The translations under genes were made by a program, and so were the position numbers. 64,000 nt of DNA from Pachypanchax playfairii (Eukaryota; Chordata; Actinopteri; Cyprinodontiformes; Aplocheilidae), in the NCBI GenBank assembly GCA_006937955.1, contig SSNP01000412.1:90248-154247 (forward strand). Direction: 5' to 3'. The number at the start of each line of letters is the position of its first letter. The first letter of the stretch is position 1. This document shows positions 55,548 through 64,000 of this stretch, one piece after another. The notes beneath the pieces are model-generated. The model did no database searches. It saw nothing but the letters and a program-made list of their open reading frames with translations, and had not been told where the DNA came from.

Positions 55548-56930
55548 TCACACAGGGTAGTTATCATCTCCTTTAACGTCATAATCCTGTAAAGAAAGCA
55601 TTTGATATGATACCAGGGCATTTGTGGTAGCTTTAATCATCATAGCTTTGATGCATGGTAGAACACAGCTGAACAATACACAGAACAGTATCACTGCTGA
55701 AAGGAATGGCATACAAAACTTCGACAACATCTGCCACCAAGATCCAAATGTGAACCAAGCCCATAGGTTCAAAGGCCTGGGGTGTGAGTCTTCCAGAACC
55801 ATTCGCTGAAGGTTCCTCAGTGAATCCATGTTATCCTGTATGTGGGTGTCATTTTCTCCAGGAATGTAGGTGCAACAGGTTGTGCCTACCATTACGCAAA
55901 CGCCACCTCGCTCAGCTGTGAGGGTGTCCAGCACAAACCGGTGTTGCAGAATCATGGCCTTCATAGCGTCGATCTCCCTTTGTCTTCCTTTCTGGATGTT
56001 CATTGTCATGTTCAGAAACATGTTGAAGCGGTAGGTGAGGGTTTCTATCCTCAGCAGATTTTTTCCGGTTCCAAACCACGGAAACCGAGAGAGGGTCACT
56101 TTCTGTCCATTCGTCCAGAGCTTGTGTTCAGGAGGAACATCACTCCCCCAGATGGGATCGTGTGGGGAGAATTCGACGGATCTTCTCTGTCTGTGATAAT
56201 GATGTTCAATCACTTGCCTTGCGCTGATGATCAGGGTGTGGTCAGTTACTGTGATAGGAGTGCAGACTCCAGACCATGTCTGAGGGAGCCACATATACGT
56301 TCTTCCACCACACCACCGGTAGGCGCCAGCTACAGCTTGGGAGTCATCCTCTGTGTCGTTTGGGTGGTTGTAGATGAGGACTCTGCAACATCCTGCCTCA
56401 GGTGTAGATGCACGAGGGCAGCCGGTGATGTTCCCCAGGTAGGGAACTCCTGTCTTGTTATCTCTCGCTACACAGTAGGGATGTCGTTGGTAGTTCAGCA
56501 TCAGGACCACCAGAGTTGGGGGTTGTCCTGTAACATTGTAGAGAGGTTTAACAGCGCCATAACAGGTGTCATTACGATCAAGGATGTGTCTTGATGACGT
56601 CAATCGACAGAAACATGCTGAGTCCTTGTGGGACATGTTGCGTCCGTAGAGGGTGGGCTGTTGAGCCGATTTGGGCATCACAGAGCAAACATAACAACCA
56701 CTCACATTCTTGTCATCTGCAAGCATCTTCTGATACTGATACCAGAGGTTCGGACCGCCATGAGGATTTGGATGTGATGCAAGCCAGTTGTCAATCTTTT
56801 CCTGGTATTCTCGTCTTTTCCGAGGGGTGGAGCTTCCCGTCCCATGTGGAGGAGACAGACACCACAATGTAGTCAGGCATACTACAGCCACAACACAACA
56901 GAGAATCCACCTGGCATGTGGAGATCCCAT
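55548..56930 (-). CDS. env: ERV envelope glycoprotein, open 460-codon frame
   Basis: Retroviral Env binds a receptor and fuses membranes. This frame is uninterrupted from ATG to stop. Residues 1-25 form a signal peptide (hydrophobic ILCCVVAVVCLTTLW). A CYVC (CxxC) motif at 79-82 would allow a covalent surface-transmembrane link. A furin-type RQRR lies at 247-250. Heptad-like helix is at about 310-335. The gamma-type CX6CC cysteines are C345, C352 and C353. A membrane span is at about 405-427 and a 30-residue tail follows. Several N-glycosylation sites are present (NMS, NDT, NVT, NIT). Oddities: the surface part is short at 250 residues, and the stretch after RQRR is polar rather than a hydrophobic fusion peptide. 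It is the only intact gene of the provirus. Function is unknown. Confidence 0.9.
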   Translation of the reverse strand: MGSPHARWILCCVVAVVCLTTLWCLSPPHGTGSSTPRKRREYQEKIDNWLASHPNPHGGPNLWYQYQKMLADDKNVSGCYVCSVMPKSAQQPTLYGRNMSHKDSACFCRLTSSRHILDRNDTCYGAVKPLYNVTGQPPTLVVLMLNYQRHPYCVARDNKTGVPYLGNITGCPRASTPEAGCCRVLIYNHPNDTEDDSQAVAGAYRWCGGRTYMWLPQTWSGVCTPITVTDHTLIISARQVIEHHYHRQRRSVEFSPHDPIWGSDVPPEHKLWTNGQKVTLSRFPWFGTGKNLLRIETLTYRFNMFLNMTMNIQKGRQREIDAMKAMILQHRFVLDTLTAERGGVCVMVGTTCCTYIPGENDTHIQDNMDSLRNLQRMVLEDSHPRPLNLWAWFTFGSWWQMLSKFCMPFLSAVILFCVLFSCVLPCIKAMMIKATTNALVSYQMLSLQDYDVKGDDNYPV

Positions 56931-57066
56931 TGTCGCTAGGCTACAGAGCCACCAGAGCCCCTAGAAGCTAAATGAACAGGGTGTTGTTGGTTTCTTCACC
57001 TGGGTTGAGATGAGTGACCACTAAAAGGCCACTCCTCTTTTTAGCAGGTCTTCACCACTGCCCAAA

Positions 57067-59357
57067 TTAGGGGTCCAGCACTCTCTGCAGCTTACAGTGA
57101 CTGAGATGTATCCAGCTGGGTCTTTCAGCGATCTTCACAGCTGTCGGCGTGGTGAGGAGCACTTGATAGGGTCCTTCCCACTTAGGGCTGGTCGGTCTTT
57201 TCTTTTGATGACCTTGATAAAGACCCAGTCTCCTGGTTTCACCTGCTGGTCTTCCTGTAAAACAGAAGGAAAAGAGGGCAGATCATTTGTTTCAACAACC
57301 TCTTTCTGCCTCAACACTCTTTTCATGTAGTCTGCCAGTGTCATTTCTTCCTGAGCTTTTTCTAAGTCAGGTGAAAAGAGTGGGAGTCTGTACGGTCTGC
57401 CATAAATGATCTCAAAAGGTGTTAGTCCTTTTTCGGTAGGTGTGATTCTCATGTACAGCTTCACTAAATCCAAGCATTCAGGCCATGACCTTTTTGTTTC
57501 ATCCATACATTTCCTGAGCCTGCTCTTTATTGTGCCATTGTTACGTTCCACCAGTCCTGCGCTCTGAGGGTGGTAGGCACAGTGAATTTTTAGGTTCATG
57601 CCTAAATGGTCTGCCATGTGCTGTATGATCTGGTTCACAAAGTGCGGGCCATTATCGGACCAAATGGTCTGTGGGATCCCATGAACAGCTATAATGTTTT
57701 TACATATAGCTTTTGCCACTGTTATTGCATCATTCTTCTTTGATGGAACAATTTCAACCCATTTAGAGTAAGCATCAATCATGACTAAACAGTACTTATG
57801 GGGACCACTCTGTGTTAGTTCAATGAAATCCATGTGCATGATTTGAAATGGATATTGTGGCTGAGGAAACTGGCCTCTTTTAGGTCTCATGTTTCCTTGT
57901 GGGTTGTGTTTTACACAGATGGTACAAGCTTTACAGAAGTGTTTTAAGTAGGAGCCTATTCCATAAGTCGTAAAGTGTTGCTGTATTAGCGCCACCATCC
58001 CCCCTGTTGAGACATGGCAGGGACCATGAGTCACAATAACAGCCGCTTTAAAGAGGGATTTCGGAAGTATTGGTTTGGAGGCCACTTTATACAGTCCATC
58101 TGAGTCTAGGAGTACGCCTTTTGTTTCCCACAGTTGTTTCTCAGATTTAGAGGCTACTTTTTGCATGTCTAGAAGAATCTGTTTGTCAATCAACAGCTGT
58201 TCACTGTTAGAGAGAGACAGATAGATGTCAGATGGTCCAAATGCACCTGCTGCTGCATCTTTGGCGATGACGTCAGCAAGCCTGTTACCACATGAGACAA
58301 AGTCTGTGCCTGTTGTGTGTGCTTGACATTTACATACTGCCAGCATTTCAGGTAGTAGAACAGCATTCAGTAAATCCTGTAACAGTGCAGCATGCGTCAC
58401 TGATTTGCCAGTGGATGTGATCATGCCTCTTCGTTCCCACTGTTTCGCAAAATAAAACAAAGTGGAGAATGCATACTGACTGTCAGTGTACACTGTGAGT
58501 TTTTGTCCTTGAGCTAGAGTGCAAGCTCTAGTGAGAGCAATCAATTCAGCAGCTTGTGCTGAGAAATGTGATGGTAGAGATTTAGCTTCGATTACTTTGT
58601 CAGGGGTTTGAACTACAGCATAACCTGAGAGGTTATGACCTGTGTGATCCTTGGAACAGGATCCATCCACAAACCACGTCACCCCAACATCCAAAGGCGT
58701 GTCTTTGAGGTCAGGTCGTGGGAGTTGTAAAGTCTCTGTGTGTTCTAGACAGTTATGAGGCTCCCCATCTGCAGGAGTGGGGAGAAGGATCGCAGGGTTC
58801 AAAACTGTGCATCGTCTGATAGTTATGTGCGGTTGAGAAATCAAAATGGCTGTGTAAGATAAATGTCTGGCTGGTGATAAGAGATTCATTTTGCTTTGCA
58901 AAAGAAGAACATCAACAGCGTGAGGCACCCACAGCTGCATGGGGTGAAACAAAACAACATCAGCAGAAGTCTCCACAGCCAGAGCAGCAGCGCACACAGC
59001 TTGAACACACACAGGAAGTGCTTGAACAACAGGGTCAAGTCGTTTAGAGTAAAAGGCAATAGGCCTCAACTTCGTGCCATGATACTGCAGGAGAACAGAG
59101 GTCATAAATCCATCTCTGCAGTCAACAGTTTGAATGAACTCTTTCGAGTAATCAGACAAAATCAAAACAGAGGCCTGACTTAATGACTGTTTCAGGTCAA
59201 CAAATGCCAGTTCAGCTTCTTCCGTCCATGTGAGCTTGTCTGACATTGAGAGATGTTTAGAATACACTATATTCAATAGTGGTTGAGTTTTCTGTGTGTA
59301 GTGAGGAATCCACGACCTACAGTAGTTACAGAGTCCGAGAAACGACAACATCTGTTT
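57067..59357 (-). pseudogene. pol: ERV pol: RT connection, RNase H and integrase
   Basis: Open from just after a TAG (59358-59360) to 57135. RNase H shows the acidic residues in TWFVDGSCS, AELIALTRA, YTDSQYA and NRLADVIAKDAA. Integrase has the HHCC zinc module (VTHGPCHVS with HFCKACTIC) and the DDE triad in MHMDFIE, IWSDNGPHF and GLVERNNGTIK. Near 57165 a one-base indel shifts the frame. The remaining C-terminal domain continues in another frame to a stop at 57067-57069. The catalytic modules look complete, but the protein can only be made from a broken parent frame. Confidence 0.88.
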
Positions 59358-60206
59358 CTAAGTAACTGGTTTAGGTGCTCGCAGAATGTCCTCTTTTCTA
59401 CCAGACTGTATCTGCTTCCCATCTGCAGACAAGGTGTGACCTAAGTACTGTACTTCTGTTTTGAGCCATTGGAGCTTGTTTTTGCTGACTTTGTTTCCTG
59501 TAGCAGCTAAATGTGCCAGTAGTGCTAAGGAGTCAGCTCTACATGCGTCTTCAGTTTCTGATGCAATCAGAATGTCATCAACATAAACAAGGATTTGACT
59601 GTGACAAGAAACATTAAAATCAGACAAACAATTCATGATCGCCTGTGTGAAAATAGTAGGGCTGCCAGCAAACCCTTGAGGCAATCTGGTGTAAGTGTAA
59701 CGCTGACCTTTAAAAGTGAATGCGAACCAAAACTGTGAGTCTGGATGAACCGGAATAGAGAAAAAAGCATTACTGAGATCAATCACAGTAAAGAACTTCT
59801 TATTAGGCTTTAATGAATTAAGCAGAGTGTGTGGGTCAGGAACATTCGGTGCACGCGTGTGCACTGCTTCATTTACAGATCTAAGATCCTGTATCATCCT
59901 CCAGGTCTTCCCATCAGCTTTTCTCACAGGAAAAATAGGAGTGTTACAGGGAGACTCAGGACATTCACGAATAATGCCAGCATGCAAAAGATCTTGAATG
60001 ACAGGTGCAATGCCTGCTAGGGCTTCTGGTTTAAGGGGATACTGCTTAACTCTGGGCCTCCAGTCTGATTTAGGAGTTATTTGAACTGGAGTAACAGAGG
60101 ATACACATCCCACATCTGTGGGTCCAGAGGACCAGAGTGTGGGAGGCAAATGCTGTAAATCATGTTCATCAGATGCTGAGAGCAAAATGTTATCTTCACC
60201 CTCTAG
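59358..60206 (-). pseudogene. pol: ERV pol: reverse transcriptase fingers and palm
   Basis: Same frame as its neighbours, bounded by stops TGA (60207-60209) and TAG (59358-59360). RT blocks are in order: KQYPLKPEA entry, FPVRKADGKTWRMIQDLR, TVIDLSNAFFSIPV (first Asp), YTYTRLPQGFAGSPTIF, and YVDDILIAS with the catalytic YVDD. The TAG falls shortly after the KAPKP-type segment that links palm and connection domains. Confidence 0.9.
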
Positions 60207-61100
60207 TCAGTGGAGGGGGTGAATGTGGGGAGTGGCGTGTAACACAAGACACAAACTTTTTCTGTACAGCTGGTGTTTGGGACTGAAACTCCAGCCTTTA
60301 TCATCTTCAGGGCCAAAGTCAGTGGCAGACATAGCATTTTTTGTGAGAAGGCCCAGTGATCTCCACTCAGCCTGATATGACTTGAACAGTGAGACATGTG
60401 GTTCATCAGGCAAAAGGTAAAGGCTTTGAACTGAGCTAGAAAGCTGAACAGCAGCTGCAGCGTTGCTGGAACCATCAGTGATTAAAAAGATGGTCGCTAA
60501 GACTGCGGGATCATGCTGCAGAAGGTCATGAAAGTAGTTATCATCAGGTTCATGTGTGACATTCATTGTAACATGAAGTGAATAAAAGGGCATAGAGTCC
60601 TCAGGGTGAGAGAGTTTTTCTCGTGCTACCTCAAAGAGGGTGGTGAGAGTGTCAAAGTTATCATTCAATTTGAGGTCAAGCGCATAAAAAACAGAAGTGT
60701 TTTGTGTCTGTAAATGATAAATCTCATCCCCTTCAACATGACATGCTCTCATCCCCCCTAATGCTGTAGGAACAATAGCAATTTTTAATTTAGTCATGAG
60801 ATCTCTACCCAGAAGGTTACAAGGACATGAAGGTGACATAACAACAGGTGCGGTGACAAGCTTCTGTGTTATGGGGTCAATGAAAGAAACAGGTTCAGAA
60901 ATAGGTTCTTTATTTGTCAAACCATCTGCTGATTTCACCCATATGTAATTACGTGACTTCTATAATCCTAGGTTTCTAGAATTAACAACAGTTTTACAAG
61001 CACCTGAGTCACAGAGAAATGAAACATTTTGGCCATTCACTGCAAGAGTAATATAAGGCTTTTCTGTTAGAGCATTTAAGAGTTCCCAGGCTCCACAAAT
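60207..61100 (-). pseudogene. pro: ERV protease region
   Basis: The protease active site FLCDSGACKTVV is at about 61010-61025 in a frame that ends with TAG at 60960-60962. The same frame resumes at once, reaches the conserved NLLGRDLM box, and then a roughly 200-residue region up to TGA at 60207-60209 that I cannot assign to a known domain. The protease is thus cut by a single nonsense codon. A frame change between gag and pro is normal in retroviruses; the internal stops are not. Confidence 0.8.
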
Positions 61101-61101
61101 G

Positions 61102-62487
61102 TCAACAGTTTCCGCCTGATCTGGAAGTGGTGGGGCAATCCCGTGCCATGTGATCAGGGCTGCCACAGGTCCAGCAGCCGTCAAACCACTGGTCTCGTCG
61201 GGGCTGAGACCGAGACGTACCCCTCCCCCATGGGGGACCCCCTCGACCTCGGTTACGGGGGTGAGGGCGGCCACCCTGATAGAACACGTCATCAGTAGCA
61301 AGGAAGGTGTTAGCAGGTCCACTCGGCGGTGGCTTTTTCCTGTCACTTTCACAGCGTGACGAGCATATTGCATAAGCTCATCAACATCACGTTTCCCAAG
61401 TTATGAGGATGTTTTTAATTTTGTCAGCAATTTGAGGAATAAAACCAGCCAGAAGTCCATTTTTCAGCTGCTGCTGAAAAGCAGAGGTTTTAGCTGCATC
61501 ATGAGCGATACCACTGTGGGTTTTAAACTCCTTTTCATAGCGGCATTTAAAATCTTCTATGTCCTCATCTGGTTTTTGCTTTATGCTGGCAAGATGACTG
61601 TAGTTCGCACGTTTTTGAAAGTGAGTTTGTATGCGGGCTGACAGTGCGAGCCACAGGTCAGTAAGTTCGGCTGACAGCTTGCCTGCGGGGGTAAACTGAT
61701 AAACTGTGTGACCGTTTAAGTCAGTTCTGATTTTTTCCTCATAGTCCCCTCTGACTTTGTGCCAGTCTTTCCCTAGAGATGTCATTACAGATTCACCTAT
61801 CTCTCGTCCGTTCAGTCTGTACGACTGAATAATATCAGTTATGTCCAGAATCCACTGATCTACATCTTCATGAGCAGGTGTCACTCCCTCTACAGCCTGT
61901 CGTGCTTCCTTTAAAGTCCAGGGTCTGAACAAAAACATTGTGGGGACATCTCTGTCACCAGTCGGGACTTCTATTAGGGGACAGGCAGTGGCCTCCCCCT
62001 CTTTGTCATCAGAGTCTGAGTCATCTGTCTTAGCGGACGTCTTTTTAAGTTGCGTGAGGTCAGGATACATGTCGCCCTGTTTAACCCCCCCCTCTTTCTT
62101 AGACTTCGATCTAGTAACGGCTGGGTCTGCGGGAGCAGTCGGCACCCGGTCAGGTTTGCGGTCAGCGTCGCGTCGGGGTCGATAAGGCGGAGGACGCAGG
62201 TCGTCCTCGCGGTCTTGACCCAGCCACATAGTTTCAGACTTTTCAAGTCTTCTCTGCGCCTTCAACAGTCTCACATCCCTTCTACGTTCAGATTCCGTCA
62301 GCCAGGCTCTGGCTGCTTTCAACTTGACTTCCTTTTTCTTTCTATCACCAGGTTTACAAGTAGACACTTTCACGTCCAACTGCAAAACAACCTTCTGCCA
62401 GTGTTCAACAGAGAACTTCCCAAGAACACCATATTTCTTCTGCCATTCCGATGAAAACTTCACGTAATCAGGGTCCATTAAATGCAT
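61102..62487 (-). pseudogene. gag: ERV gag (matrix/capsid plus nucleocapsid), frameshifted
   Basis: First ATG in frame is at 62485-62487, after a stop in the leader. The frame is open to 61387. It includes a charged, Lys/Glu-rich early part (LKAQRRLEKSE), a PPPYRP motif (RPPPYRPRRD) that resembles a late-budding PPxY signal, and capsid-like sequence (WTLKEARQAVEGV; PDEDIEDFKCRYEKEF, as in the gamma capsid major homology area). Just before 61387 the frame shifts, then shifts back by about 61330. The same frame then carries the single CCHC zinc knuckle CWTCGSPDHMARDC. Two compensating indels thus break an otherwise conserved gag. Confidence 0.82.
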
Positions 62488-62509
62488 GTATTTCACATCA
62501 CCAGTCAAA

Positions 62510-63176
62510 TCAGCAGTTGACTGTTAGTTTCCCATCGTTCAAACAATTTATTGCTGTACAGACTTAAATATTACAGACGTCCGGCGACATCAAGCCCAAT
62601 TACAATGACAAGGACCACAACGGCAACAACAACTGCCACACAAACAGCAATACTTAGATCTCGTGGCCAGTCACTCGGTTTCAACACATTGTTAAACATA
62701 CTATGATCGTAAAGTGGATTTTATGCAAACACAAATGCTTTGGGAGGAGTTATTGAAGTACGGATTGAAGAGGCTACTGCTCGAACGAATCGGTCCACCA
62801 GGGATAACACTGACACTACTTGACATTACTCGAAGTAAAGGTTAAACACCTGATGCGGACGTTGGCAGTGTGTACAATACTGACAATACTCTCAATAACG
62901 GTCCTGCAGTCCCAAACACAACTTGCTTCACTTTAAAACACAGCTCATATACCAAACAGCTTAAACAACGAAACCAGCACTTCTTACCCCTTGTTGAGTG
63001 ATGTATTCTCCCCGTCTGGATCGCGTCAAGTCCACGTTGGCGGTCGAGGGCGACCTATCCAGCTGGCCCAGCGAGCAATTCAGCCCCCGGGACTTTCCAC
63101 CAGGGTCCTGTGACTCTCCTGGCCGCGCGCGGTCTTCAGCTGTCGTCCTCTTCCGTTAGCGATGGAGTATGTTGTG
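62510..63176 (-). other. ERV leader between primer site and gag
   Basis: About 670 bp without a long frame. It has two blocks shared with the relic at 49.0-49.7 kb and so defines a conserved leader. Packaging and donor signals should be here; I cannot pick them with confidence. Confidence 0.5.
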
Positions 63177-63194
63177 ATCCGGGTCACGGCACCA
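63177..63194 (-). other. Primer binding site, tRNA-His type
   Basis: The minus strand reads TGGTGCCGTGACCCGGAT, which matches the 3' end of vertebrate tRNA-His in 17 of 18 positions. It starts six bases from the LTR edge. Confidence 0.8.
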
Positions 63195-63200
63195 AGAAAA

Positions 63201-63349
63201 TGTTAGGTTTTTTCCTTATTCTATCAAAACCTTCCATTATTATAAATATAAGAAATACAATCACTCAAGAAGATTGGTTCAATAACCCAGCTGGGGAGAG
63301 TGTGTCAGCTTCGCTCTGGCACCACCTCTGACCACTTCACCCAGCTCAG
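63201..63349 (-). repeat. Partial 5' LTR, cut by a LINE insertion
   Basis: 149 bp identical to the left LTR except for three single-base changes. It stops abruptly after CCCAGCTCAG where unrelated LINE 5' sequence begins. Confidence 0.9.
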
Positions 63350-63859
63350 AACAAGTCCAGAACAAGCAGGGATTTCAGTAGAGCAAGGTAGCAGATGATT
63401 CAGGTGAGCTGAGTTTGATTATTGTTTACTTCCGGGCGAAACTGGTGACGCGGGTTACGTAATACTGGGGCGGAAATACGTGACGCGGGTCACATGATTT
63501 GAGGTGAAAAAAAAATCCCGTTTAAAAGCGAGTAACTTGCTGTTCACGGCAGAACAAGCAGGGATTTCAGTAGAGCAAGGTAGCAGATAATTCAGGTGAG
63601 CTGAGTTCGATTATTGTTTACTTCCGGGCGAAACTGGTGACGCGGGTTACGTAATACTGGGGCGGTCACGCAGGTGTCAGCCTGTTGCAATTAGCTTAGC
63701 CAATCAACTGTGTGATTGTTAGGTATATAGCCAGACACATTAGGCTGAGCGTCAGCGAGTTTGGTCCCACATCGGTTAAGACCACAGAGGGTCAAGACCT
63801 GCGAGTCTACCTGCGCGAGTCCACCGAGCAAAGTAAGTACAAACCACTACACAGACACC
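63350..63859 (+). promoter_or_regulatory. LINE 5' untranslated region with duplicated promoter-like block
   Basis: A 115-bp block, starting AGAACAAGCAGGGATTTCAG and ending ACTGGGGCGG, occurs at 63359-63473 and again at 63551-63665 with two differences, 192 bp apart. It is CpG-rich (GTGACGCGGGTTACGTAA). Tandem 5' blocks are common promoters of LINEs. Confidence 0.55.
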
Positions 63860-64000
63860 ATGTGCAAATCACACATCCCAGTCATAGTTGGGCACAGACC
63901 TCGACGCACTCTCTATAGACAACGTAATCCGCACTGCCTCATCCAGCCCATGGCATGTCGGGCTGCCACTGCCTCCGTTACCCTCGGCCTCTGGAACCGT
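63860..64000 (+). CDS. Start of a LINE coding region, cut by window end
   Basis: 47 codons open to the window edge. ATASVTLGLWNR at the end resembles the lead-in to the endonuclease domain of a common fish LINE. There is no frame break so far, so this copy may be long. Confidence 0.5.
   Translation, partial: MCKSHIPVIVGHRPRRTLYRQRNPHCLIQPMACRAATASVTLGLWNR

Larger units (their letters stand above)
54902..63349 (-). mobile_element. Gamma-type endogenous retrovirus, near full length, minus strand
   Basis: From right to left: partial 5' LTR (63201-63349), primer binding site, leader, gag, pro, pol, env, polypurine tract, 3' LTR (54902-55297). The single zinc knuckle, YVDD reverse transcriptase, and env with CxxC, a furin-type site and a CX6CC motif indicate the gamma-like group. 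The two LTRs differ at 3 of 149 comparable bases, so the insertion is not very old. Gag-pro-pol is inactivated by at least three in-frame stops and several frameshifts; env is open. The left flank CAGCT (54897-54901) is the probable target site. The matching right flank lies outside the window. Confidence 0.93.

Noticed and set aside
55842..56872. Plus-strand frames opposite env (250 and 93 codons)
   Set aside because: Antisense shadows of the env gene. No start context or domain is recognisable.

Overview
The window is nuclear DNA from a bony fish, probably a spiny-rayed (percomorph) teleost. It holds intron-split vertebrate genes (ttbk1, pex6, part of a lectin-like receptor) in AT-rich intergenic sequence full of teleost repeats: Tc1, hAT and PIF/Harbinger DNA elements, two kinds of LINE, tRNA-headed SINEs, long dinucleotide and tetranucleotide arrays, and gamma-type endogenous retrovirus (ERV) sequence. 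There are no bacterial features or operons.

Layout. 1-9 kb is a repeat graveyard: a decayed minus-strand LINE split by a solo ERV LTR, an unclassified repeat, a SINE and a deleted Harbinger element. At 9.2-10.8 kb is a complete Tc1 transposon with an open transposase. At 11.9-12.2 kb is one GC-rich terminal exon of a gene I do not recognise. 12.2-21.4 kb is mostly noncoding, with a decayed Tc1, a hAT-like element and a large GGAT/GGAC array. 21.45-23.4 kb carries the last two coding exons of ttbk1 (tau tubulin kinase 1); its kinase exons are not in the window. 27.5-42.1 kb is a complete pex6 gene of about 18 exons. Its introns hold LINE fragments, a hAT element with perfect target duplication, and a second intact Tc1 copy almost identical to the first. 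44.66-45.33 kb has the first three exons of a type II membrane receptor resembling fish C-type lectin receptors, with no lectin domain following.

49-64 kb is the most unusual part. A tandem array (about 50.58-54.90 kb, ~527-bp unit) carries in each full unit two tRNA-Pro-derived sequences placed head to head. A hAT element interrupts one of them. A gamma-type provirus on the minus strand (54.90-63.35 kb) sits inside the array. Its gag, pro and pol are broken by stops and frameshifts, but env is one open 460-codon frame. The right LTR of the provirus is itself cut by the 5' end of a LINE that runs off the window. The leader of a related, older ERV lies at 49.0-49.7 kb.

How the parts relate. 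Pex6 is a peroxisomal AAA ATPase and ttbk1 a neuronal kinase. Their human orthologues lie in the same chromosome band (6p21.1), which supports both calls. The rest is layers of mobile DNA whose order can be read from nested insertions: LINE, then solo LTR; LINE, then hAT; tRNA array, then hAT and provirus; provirus, then LINE. Exon limits were read by eye from AG/GT signals, frame and protein similarity, and repeat limits from matching ends and target duplications. No database search was run.
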